Shown here: positions 1 to 4,678 of the stretch, piece after piece
How positions within the stretch are numbered: position 1 is the stretch's first letter
Layout: each line of letters starts with the position of its first letter
The notes under the pieces: generated by a model
Seen by the model: the letters and a program-made list of their open reading frames with translations, nothing else
The model's database searches: none
What the model was told of the DNA's origin: nothing
Source of the DNA: a bacterium
GTDB taxonomy: Bacteria > Verrucomicrobiota > Verrucomicrobiia > Limisphaerales > J093
Length of the DNA stretch: 5,545 nt
Direction of reading: 5' to 3'
Assembly: GCA_021784265.1 (NCBI GenBank)
Contig: JAJXTA010000247.1
Location: 1 to 5,545, forward strand
Program-made: the position numbers and the translations under genes

Positions 1-888
1 AGCGGCAGCGGGAGCGCGCGCCGGGAGCCGGGCGCTGAGGGCGCGGATGAAGTCGGGGTTGGTGCCGCAACAGCCCCCGAGAAAGCTCGCGCCAGCCTCG
101 AGGAGGGCGGGGGCAAAGCTGGCGAAGACCTCGGGGGTGGTGCGGTAGAGCACGCGCCCTTCGACCAACTCGGGCAGCCCGGCATTGGGCTTGATCCAAA
201 TAGGGCGGTCGGTCGCCGCCCGCAGCCGGCGGCAGACCGGGACGTAACCGGAGATGCCCTGGCCGCAGTTGGCGCCAATGACGTCGGCCCCCGCGGCGGC
301 GAGCGTCGTGGCGGCCTGTTCCGGGGTCACCCCCATCAGCGTGCGGTCCTTGGCCTTGCCGGCGTCAAAGACCATGCAGGCGACCACCGGGAGGCCCGTG
401 GCATGGGCGGCGCGGACCGCCAGCTCGGCCTCCTGCAGATCGCCCATGGTCTCGACGACGATGGCGTCGGCCCCGCCGTCGGCCAACGCCTCGGCCTGTT
501 CGTCGAAGGCGGCGCGCACTTCCTCGGGCTGGGTGTCGCCCTCGAGCAGCAAGCGTCCCGTGGGGCCCAGGGAGGCGAAGACGTAGGCGTGGCCCTCAGC
601 GGCCCGCCGCGACAGTTCAACGCCGCGCCGGTTGATTTCAACCACCTTGTCCAGCAGGTCGTGGCCGCTCATCCGCAGGCGGTTGGCCCCGAAGGTGTTG
701 GTGAGGACGACCCTGCTTCCGGCGGCCACGTAGGCACGGGCCACCCGCGCTACCGGTTCGGGATGGGTCAGGTTCCAGGCATCCGGGAAATGTCCCGTGG
801 GGAGTCCCAGGGCCTGCAGCTCGGTACCCCAGGCCCCGTCGGTCAGCACCGGGCCGCTGGCGATCAGCCGTTCGATGAAGGAATGCAT
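1..888 (-). CDS. Homocysteine S-methyltransferase domain protein (3' end cut by window)
   Basis: This enzyme would transfer a methyl group to the thiol of homocysteine to form methionine in the cytoplasm. The visible 296 residues cover almost the whole TIM-barrel domain found at the N-terminus of MetH and in MmuM/BHMT proteins. An N-terminal DGAWGTEL (residues 18-25) matches the family opening DGAMGTEL. TNTFGANRLR (63-72) and ASLGPTGRLL (105-114) follow. The three expected zinc-binding cysteines are present: Cys208 in GANCG and Cys273-Cys274 in GGCCGT. In the family the barrel ends about 20-30 residues after GGCCGT, so a stand-alone protein of roughly 300-320 residues is likely, but the stop lies outside the window and a longer MetH-like fusion cannot be excluded. 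The ATG at 888 puts the first motif at the normal place; no Shine-Dalgarno motif precedes it. The gene lies 83 bases after the corrinoid-protein gene on the same strand, which suggests that methyl-cobalamin is the methyl donor. That link is inference; S-methylmethionine or betaine use is an alternative. Confidence 0.93.
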   Translation of the reverse strand, partial: MHSFIERLIASGPVLTDGAWGTELQALGLPTGHFPDAWNLTHPEPVARVARAYVAAGSRVVLTNTFGANRLRMSGHDLLDKVVEINRRGVELSRRAAEGHAYVFASLGPTGRLLLEGDTQPEEVRAAFDEQAEALADGGADAIVVETMGDLQEAELAVRAAHATGLPVVACMVFDAGKAKDRTLMGVTPEQAATTLAAAGADVIGANCGQGISGYVPVCRRLRAATDRPIWIKPNAGLPELVEGRVLYRTTPEVFASFAPALLEAGASFLGGCCGTNPDFIRALSARLPARAPAAA

Positions 889-927
889 GGGAGTGGCGGC
901 GCGGGTGGAGTTTGGGGCGGTACTGGG

Positions 928-947
928 CCGCCGTAGTGCCGCGGCGG
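928..947 (-). other. Inverted repeat (hairpin) upstream of the methyltransferase gene
   Basis: CCGCCG at 928-933 pairs perfectly with CGGCGG at 942-947 around an 8-base loop, 40 bases upstream of the methyltransferase start. A competing pairing, GGCGG 916-920 with CCGCC 928-932, uses one of the same arms. It has no T-tract and could affect translation or mRNA stability between the two genes. Such short arms also arise by chance in DNA this GC-rich, so the role is uncertain. Confidence 0.3.
934..947. repeat. 14-base repeat, copy 1 (TAGTGCCGCGGCGG)
   Basis: The same 14 bases occur at 4076-4089. Both copies lie shortly upstream of a minus-strand gene start: 46 bases before the methyltransferase and 17 bases before the dehydrogenase. 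On the minus strand both are preceded by TCCGCCCC, with a 4-base length difference between that block and the shared core. The core contains the palindrome GCCGCGGC. It may be a dispersed intergenic repeat of this genome. Confidence 0.4.
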
Positions 948-950
948 CGC

Positions 951-968
951 GGGGCGGACACCGGCCCC
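951..968 (-). other. Short stem-loop just after the corrinoid gene
   Basis: GGGGC at 951-955 can pair with GCCCC at 964-968 around an 8-base loop, starting 3 bases past the corrinoid-protein stop on the minus strand. There is no following T-tract, so it is not a typical intrinsic terminator. It may mark the 3' end of that gene's mRNA or be a chance structure. Confidence 0.25.
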
Positions 969-971
969 GAG

Positions 972-1613
972 TCAGGCGCTGGCGTTCAAGTGCTGCTTAG
1001 CCAGGGTCACCGCCCCAGGGGCGTTTTCGCTGTAGCCGTCGGCGCCGATTTCCTCGGCGTATTTCTGGGTGATAGGGGCGCCGCCGATGAAGACTTTGAC
1101 TTGCTGGCGCACCCCGGCCCGGTGGAGCGCCTCGATGGTGGTGCGCATCGAGGGCATGGTCGTGGTGAGCAAGGCGGACATGGCTACGACATTGGCGCCG
1201 CGTTCCTTCACGGCCTGAACGAACTGTTCGGGAGCGACATTAACCCCAAGGTCGATCACCTCGAAACCGCCCCCCTCGAGCATGGCGGCCACCAGGTTCT
1301 TGCCGATGTCGTGCAAGTCGCCCTTGACCGTGCCGATGGCGACCCGGCCGACCGGTTGCTGGCCCTGGGCAACCAGGAGCGGGCGGATCAACTCCAACGC
1401 GGCCTTCATCGCGCGGGCGGAAATCAACAGCTCGGGGACAAAGTACTCGTTGCATTCGAACCGCCGGCCGACCTCGTCCATGGCCGGCACCATGAACTCG
1501 TTGACCAGCCGGAGGGGCGGGACGCCCGCAGCGAGGGCTTTCTCGGTGATCTCGCGGGCGCTTCTGGCATCGCCGCTCAGGACGGCGTCGTGGAGTGCTT
1601 TCAGGTCTTGCAT
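972..1613 (-). CDS. Corrinoid (vitamin B12)-binding methyl-carrier protein, MtaC/MtbC/MttC type
   Basis: This 213-residue protein binds a cobalamin cofactor and shuttles a methyl group between methyltransferases in the cytoplasm. Residues 1-85 form the helical cap domain; MVPAMDEVG (41-49) and the segment ending YFVPELL (57-63) are typical of it. Residues 88-211 form the Rossmann-like B12 domain, with the signature DLHDIGKN (99-106); His101 is the expected lower axial cobalt ligand. SALLTTTM (146-153) and GGAP (177-180) match the usual cofactor-tail contacts. Length and order match stand-alone corrinoid proteins of about 210-220 residues. The ATG at 1613 was chosen because the cap domain starts there and a weak CGGGA sits 8-12 bases upstream. 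The frame stays open further upstream, but only by running into the hydrolase gene. The neighbouring downstream gene encodes homocysteine methyltransferase, so the likely acceptor is homocysteine. The methyl source is not visible: a methyl-folate, methylamine or O-demethylation partner could lie beyond the window. Confidence 0.95.
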   Translation of the reverse strand: MQDLKALHDAVLSGDARSAREITEKALAAGVPPLRLVNEFMVPAMDEVGRRFECNEYFVPELLISARAMKAALELIRPLLVAQGQQPVGRVAIGTVKGDLHDIGKNLVAAMLEGGGFEVIDLGVNVAPEQFVQAVKERGANVVAMSALLTTTMPSMRTTIEALHRAGVRQQVKVFIGGAPITQKYAEEIGADGYSENAPGAVTLAKQHLNASA

Positions 1614-1667
1614 AATCGTATCCCGGACGCAATGCCACCAGCTTGGGCGGTGGCGCCCGTTGGCGCG

Positions 1668-1681
1668 TTGACCTAGGTCAA
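1668..1681. promoter_or_regulatory. Perfect 14-bp palindrome, possible operator
   Basis: TTGACCTAGGTCAA is a perfect palindrome without a spacer, located 55 bases upstream of the corrinoid-protein start and 42 bases past the hydrolase stop. It is the least GC-rich part of the spacer. Size and symmetry fit the binding site of a dimeric repressor or activator controlling the corrinoid and methyltransferase genes. No good -10 box is seen at the correct spacing, so an operator is preferred over a -35 element. The cognate regulator is unknown. Confidence 0.4.
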
Positions 1682-1684
1682 TCC

Positions 1685-1703
1685 CCCGGCGACCGTCACC
1701 GGG
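1685..1703 (-). terminator. Stem-loop after the hydrolase gene, possible weak terminator
   Basis: CCCGGCGAC (1685-1693) and GTCACCGGG (1695-1703) form an inverted repeat with one mismatch. In the minus-strand RNA this gives a 7-8 bp stem with one U-G wobble, 20 bases past the hydrolase stop. There is no U-tract, so intrinsic termination is doubtful. It may instead protect the 3' end of the hydrolase message. Confidence 0.3.
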
Positions 1704-1722
1704 CCACCGGGAGCCGCGACGA

Positions 1723-3051
1723 CTACTGGGGCTCGATCGTGATGGTGTGGGTGACGGGGACGCGAGCGGCGGTGATCGCCGCGGCCAGTGGGGCGCGGGC
1801 TTCCTCCGTGAGCGCGACGGTCGCCGGCATGTCCACCCGCCCTTCCTCGCCATGAAAGAGGGACTTGACCTGTTTGGTCTCGTAGTTCTGTTTGGCGGCG
1901 ACGGCCTCATCGACCTTGGCAAAGACCGCGCTGAACGGGTTGGTTACGAAGTCCGCCGCCAGGTTCACCCCGTGGGCGAGCTGGTCGGCGGAGTAGGTGC
2001 GGGAGGTGGGGCCCCAGGTGACTTTGTAGTTGGCGGCGGACCCGTTCTTGACCACCAGCAGGAAGCGGTTGAGGTCTTGGTTGAACGGCACCAGGGTCAT
2101 GCCCGAACGGATGGAGTCGGCCTGGGCCGGATCGCCGGTGGCGCAGAAGGGATAGCGCTGGCTGGTGAGGATGAGCGCCCCGTTGCTGAAACCGCGCACT
2201 TCGTGGCCAGCGGAGGCCGTGGCCTGGCCGCTGCCCCAATCGACGGTGAATGTGGCCAGGTCCCCATCCAGGCCCATCGCGTGCAAGAAGGCATAGGCCA
2301 TGACCAGGTGCCCCGCCCAGCCTGGATGCACCCCGTCACGCCCCGCCAGGGCATAGTCTGGGGAGTATTTCTGGGAGGCGGTAAACTCGGCGGTCAGCAT
2401 CGGCCAAAAGACATCGGCAAACCGCACCCCTTCCTGGCGGGCGATGTCGATGTCGAGATTGCGCAGCTCGCAGAGGTTGAGGTTCATGTCTTCGGACGGA
2501 CTGTGGGCCCAGGGCACCTTGGGGCCAACACACCCCGCCGACCCGAGGACGACCCGGGTGCCGATGCTCTTGAAGGCGTCAACCACGGCGGTCATGGCTT
2601 GGCGGTAACGCTCGCCGATCGCCGGTTCATAGGCCCGGTAGCCGTGATCGTTCATCCCGTAGCAGGTGGTGGCGAGGGTCGGTTTGAACTGCAGGCAGTC
2701 GTTGGTCATGCGCGCCAGGAACCCCGGGGCCGTCTCGCCGCCCCAGCCGTACTGCCGCACTGTGACCGCCAACTGCGGCACGCAGACCGTCAGGTAGGTC
2801 TCCATGATCCGCGAATACATCTTTTGCTCGGTGATCGAGTCGCCGCAAATCGCCAGCCGGTCGCCGGTCTGCAGCAACAGGCCGTCGGGTGCCGGGGCTT
2901 TGCGGGGGTGGAACTTGGCAAAAAACGGATCGTCCGGCTTGGGTTCAAGCGGTGCGTCGGTCTCCGCGGCCCAGCCCGACTGGGCAACGAAGCTGAGAGC
3001 GAGCAGCAGGGCCAGATTCCACCGGTGAGCGCGGCTGGGTGACGTTGACAT
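1723..3051 (-). CDS. Secreted SGNH/GDSL-family hydrolase
   Basis: This 442-residue protein is a probable exported esterase or carbohydrate deacetylase of the SGNH superfamily. Residues 1-29 look like a Sec signal peptide: basic start, hydrophobic core (12-23), cleavage near Ala28-Ala29. The four SGNH blocks are present. GDSITE (70-75) carries nucleophile Ser72. GWGGETAPG (102-110) provides the block II glycine. GMND (132-135) has Asn134. DGVHPGWAGH (239-248) has Asp239 and His242. After the catalytic domain, about 180 residues (265-442) form an extension that I do not recognise, first beta-rich and then with helical, Ala/Lys/Glu-rich stretches. The natural substrate is unknown; acetylated polysaccharide is a guess from secretion and family. 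No Shine-Dalgarno precedes the ATG. A poor promoter-like pair, TTGACG at 3086-3081 and AACACT at 3062-3057, would place the transcript start near the ATG. Flanking spacers are 78 and 109 bases, so an operon is possible but not evident. Confidence 0.93.
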   Translation of the reverse strand: MSTSPSRAHRWNLALLLALSFVAQSGWAAETDAPLEPKPDDPFFAKFHPRKAPAPDGLLLQTGDRLAICGDSITEQKMYSRIMETYLTVCVPQLAVTVRQYGWGGETAPGFLARMTNDCLQFKPTLATTCYGMNDHGYRAYEPAIGERYRQAMTAVVDAFKSIGTRVVLGSAGCVGPKVPWAHSPSEDMNLNLCELRNLDIDIARQEGVRFADVFWPMLTAEFTASQKYSPDYALAGRDGVHPGWAGHLVMAYAFLHAMGLDGDLATFTVDWGSGQATASAGHEVRGFSNGALILTSQRYPFCATGDPAQADSIRSGMTLVPFNQDLNRFLLVVKNGSAANYKVTWGPTSRTYSADQLAHGVNLAADFVTNPFSAVFAKVDEAVAAKQNYETKQVKSLFHGEEGRVDMPATVALTEEARAPLAAAITAARVPVTHTITIEPQ

Positions 3052-3100
3052 GCCGAAGTGTTTGGGCGTCGGGCGCGTGGCGTCAAGCGCCCTTTGCGCC

Positions 3101-3129
3101 CGCCGGAGCGGCAGCCGCTGATCCCGGCG
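3101..3129 (-). terminator. Nested inverted repeat after the dehydrogenase gene
   Basis: Two nested arm pairs form one bulged hairpin: CGCCGG 3101-3106 with CCGGCG 3124-3129, and AGCGGC 3107-3112 with GCCGCT 3114-3119. A 4-base bulge (GATC) interrupts one side. It begins directly at the stop codon of the minus-strand dehydrogenase and would form a 12-bp stem in its mRNA. It lacks a U-tract, so it is a terminator-like or mRNA-stabilising structure rather than a classic intrinsic terminator. Confidence 0.4.
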
Positions 3130-4059
3130 CTAGTTCGACCGGTAGGCGGTCAAGCGGTCCACGCGTCGGGCCAGCTCACTCGTGTAGCGGCGCCCCACGG
3201 TCTCCTTGTGCGCCTCAAGCCAGGCGGTGAGTTTGGTCGTGCCCAACGGCGGGGCTTGGACCTCGAGCCGACCTTCCATCAGCCCACGGATTTCCTCGCG
3301 CGTGATGACGACATCCCCCACGAACAGGCCGAGGGCGCGGCACGCCCAGTAGCCCGCCCAGGGGGGGACGCCAACAACCAGCCGCTTGAGCCCAAGGGAC
3401 CGCCGGACGGTCTCGACCAAGGCACGGTAGGCGAAGGCCTCCGGCCCGATGGCTTCCACGATTGTGTTGTTCTGCTCGGTGGCCTGCTGCACGGCGGCGG
3501 CGGCCAAGTCCTCCACGTAGATGGGCTGGAGCCGGTACTCCCCCCGCCCGAACAGGCCGAACACCGGAAAATGGCGCAACCCCCAGGCGATGTTGTTGAT
3601 TAACACGTCCTCTTTCCCGAACAAGACCGTCGGGCGGAGAATGCCGTACGACACGCCCGAGGCGGCCAGGGCCGCCTCCAGCTCCGCTTTGCCGCGGAAG
3701 TAAGGCAGCGGCGACTGGGCATCCGGGTTCGTGATGCTCACGTGGACGATCCGGCGGACGCCGGCGGCCTTCGCCGCCTGGAACAGGGTTTTCGTGTGGG
3801 TCACGGCGGCCTCGTGCGTGAACAGCCGGTGGTCGAACCGGACCCAATAGGTGTTGATCAGGACCTCGCTGCCCCGCAGCGACGCGGTGAGGCGGTCGGG
3901 GTCGGAAAACTGGAGGGGGTAAGCGCGGATCTGGTCGCCAAACGGGTGCCGCCGCTGGGGGGAATTGGTCAGCGTGACCACCTGGTGTCCGGCCTGGAGC
4001 AACCGCGCGGCGATGTAGCGCCCCGAGTAACCGAAGGCGCCGGTGACGGCTACGTGCAT
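3130..4059 (-). CDS. Atypical short-chain dehydrogenase / NAD(P)-binding protein (NDUFA9-like)
   Basis: This 309-residue soluble protein has a Rossmann fold for NAD(P). The dinucleotide-binding motif TGAFGYSG (residues 6-13) lies at the very N-terminus, which supports the ATG at 4059. A YxxxK pair (Tyr120, Lys124) with Ser108 upstream matches the SDR catalytic triad. LRPTVLFG (141-148) and QPIYVEDLA (178-186) are typical of extended and NDUFA9-like or NmrA-like members. The C-terminal part, about 210-309, is the usual variable substrate domain; residues 233-250 are hydrophobic but not a clear membrane segment. Relatives act on nucleotide-sugars or quinone- or lipid-linked substrates, or serve as structural NADPH-binding subunits of complex I; which applies here cannot be told. 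An AGGA lies 13 bases before the ATG, too far for an ideal ribosome site. A 14-base repeat sits between 17 and 30 bases upstream. No functional link to the downstream hydrolase is obvious. Confidence 0.92.
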   Translation of the reverse strand: MHVAVTGAFGYSGRYIAARLLQAGHQVVTLTNSPQRRHPFGDQIRAYPLQFSDPDRLTASLRGSEVLINTYWVRFDHRLFTHEAAVTHTKTLFQAAKAAGVRRIVHVSITNPDAQSPLPYFRGKAELEAALAASGVSYGILRPTVLFGKEDVLINNIAWGLRHFPVFGLFGRGEYRLQPIYVEDLAAAAVQQATEQNNTIVEAIGPEAFAYRALVETVRRSLGLKRLVVGVPPWAGYWACRALGLFVGDVVITREEIRGLMEGRLEVQAPPLGTTKLTAWLEAHKETVGRRYTSELARRVDRLTAYRSN

Positions 4060-4075
4060 GGCGAGGTTCTGGTCC

Positions 4076-4089
4076 TAGTGCCGCGGCGG
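4076..4089. repeat. 14-base repeat, copy 2 (TAGTGCCGCGGCGG)
   Basis: This is identical to 934-947. In this copy the minus-strand repeat ends 17 bases before the dehydrogenase ATG and is preceded by TTTCCGCCCC. Unlike copy 1 it is not followed by a CGGCGG arm, so the local hairpin is absent and only the sequence itself is shared. Confidence 0.4.
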
Positions 4090-4247
4090 GGGCGGAAATG
4101 GCGCGCGCGTTTCCCGTCTCGCGGCGGGCGTCCGCTTCGACCGTGTGCCCGGCGTGAGGGCGGGCGCTCGGCGCGGCGGAAGGGCATCGCCGCCAGCCAG
4201 CCTGACTACCATCCTGGGCATGTTCTCGCAGCCGAGCGCATGATTGG

Positions 4248-4276
4248 AATCTAACACCGGCCGGGTGAGGCGTCCA
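4248..4276 (-). promoter_or_regulatory. Candidate sigma70-type promoter for the dehydrogenase gene
   Basis: On the minus strand, TGGACG (4276-4271) and TAGATT (4253-4248) are separated by 17 bases; each matches the -35 and -10 consensus at 4 of 6 positions. It lies in one of the few less GC-rich patches. It would give a leader of about 180 bases, which is long, so the assignment is tentative. Confidence 0.25.
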
Positions 4277-4280
4277 GGGA

Positions 4281-4308
4281 CCGACGGCCCCGGCGCCGAG
4301 ACCGTCGG
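4281..4308. other. Stem-loop adjoining tandem GTCGGCGC repeats
   Basis: CCGACGG (4281-4287) and CCGTCGG (4302-4308) are perfect 7-base inverted arms around a 14-base loop containing GGCGCC. The right arm overlaps a tandem duplication of GTCGGCGC at 4304-4311 and 4312-4319, with a degenerate third unit to 4326. It lies between the two divergent promoter candidates, a position suited to an operator or a structured leader. GC-rich composition makes chance formation possible. Confidence 0.3.
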
Positions 4309-4339
4309 CGCGTCGGCGCGTGGGCGTAACCGAAATCGC

Positions 4340-4368
4340 TTGACACTCTTGGCAGACAGCGTTACCCG
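4340..4368 (+). promoter_or_regulatory. Candidate promoter toward the propeller gene
   Basis: A perfect -35 hexamer TTGACA (4340-4345) lies in the least GC-rich part of the region. At 17 bases spacing the -10 position reads TACCCG (4363-4368), a poor match. A 5-base dyad GTAAC (4326-4330) / GTTAC (4361-4365) brackets the element. If used, transcription would start near 4375 and give an approximately 300-base leader before the propeller start. Confidence 0.3.
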
Positions 4369-4451
4369 AGGAATCAATGGTGGTCATGAGACGAACGGCG
4401 GTTAGCTCGACGCTCAGACGCGGTTTGGTCGGCGCCTGGCCCGCTCGACGG

Positions 4452-4467
4452 GCACCCCACGGGGTGC
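4452..4467 (+). other. Perfect hairpin in the putative leader
   Basis: GCACCCC (4452-4458) and GGGGTGC (4461-4467) are perfect 7-base arms separated by two bases. As RNA the innermost pair would open to give a 6-bp stem and 4-base loop. It lies within the putative leader of the propeller gene, with no T-tract behind it. Function is unknown. Confidence 0.3.
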
Positions 4468-4678
4468 GGGGGCATGGGTTCGGCGTTCCCGAGTTTGCCT
4501 GGCGGGCTTCGGATACGGGGCGGTGTCCGCGGGGCGAGCCCCTCCCTCCCCGCCGAGCAGGTTGCCCGCCGCAACGTCAGGGGCGCATTCTGCTCCGCCG
4601 CGTGGCGCGGGGTGCGTTCGGGTTTGGCCAAGGCCGGTGTCAGCGTCACGCGGTTCCGGAGATTCCCGAGTCAAGCAC

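Larger units (their letters stand above)
4060..4678. other. Long divergent intergenic region without a convincing gene
   Basis: This 619-base stretch separates the dehydrogenase (minus) from the propeller gene (plus). Open frames exist on both strands, but their products are rich in Arg, Gly and Pro without recognisable motifs, as expected of GC-rich noncoding DNA. One, 4377-4682 plus, deserves mention: it has GAGGA 4 bases before its ATG and its TGA overlaps the propeller ATG. The region also holds promoter candidates in both directions, a tandem 8-mer next to a stem-loop, a perfect hairpin at 4452-4467, a GGGGC/GCCCC dyad at 4531-4542 and a pyrimidine tract at 4539-4553. Its length and the shared 14-base repeat at one end suggest regulatory or dispersed-repeat content. 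Confidence 0.6.

Noticed and set aside
403..936. A 177-codon plus-strand frame opposite the methyltransferase gene
   Set aside because: Antisense shadow with low-complexity Gly-rich product; the minus-strand frame carries the zinc cysteines and barrel motifs.
1645..1658. GGGCG / CGCCC hairpin in the spacer before the corrinoid gene
   Set aside because: Five-base GC arms around four bases are expected often by chance at this composition, and the nearby 14-bp palindrome is a stronger candidate.
912..1676. A 254-codon plus-strand frame opposite the corrinoid gene
   Set aside because: It mirrors the corrinoid gene in antisense. The minus-strand product has clear B12-binding motifs and family length.
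1614..1922. N-terminal extension of the corrinoid protein to 316 residues
   Set aside because: The in-frame extension crosses the spacer and runs into the hydrolase gene, is Arg/Ser/Pro-rich, and exceeds the family length. The ATG at 1613 gives the normal cap-domain start.
1747..3042. A 431-codon open frame on the plus strand, antisense to the hydrolase
   Set aside because: It covers almost the whole SGNH gene in opposite orientation, is Gly/His/Val-rich without motifs, and is a common by-product of GC-rich codon use. The sense frame has all SGNH blocks and a signal peptide.
3071..3092. GGGCGC / GCGCCC dyad upstream of the hydrolase start
   Set aside because: Six-base GC-only arms with a 10-base loop are weak evidence in such GC-rich sequence, and no promoter or T-tract context supports it.
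4075..4377. A 100-codon minus-strand frame in the intergenic region
   Set aside because: The product is Pro/Arg-rich with no motif, and no Shine-Dalgarno was identified; it is best seen as chance openness in GC-rich DNA. The underlying DNA could still be a repeat.
3215..4387. A 390-codon minus-strand frame overlapping the dehydrogenase
   Set aside because: It is the neighbouring frame of the dehydrogenase gene on the same strand, with a Pro/Arg/Gly-rich product. The dehydrogenase frame holds TGxxGxxG and YxxxK.
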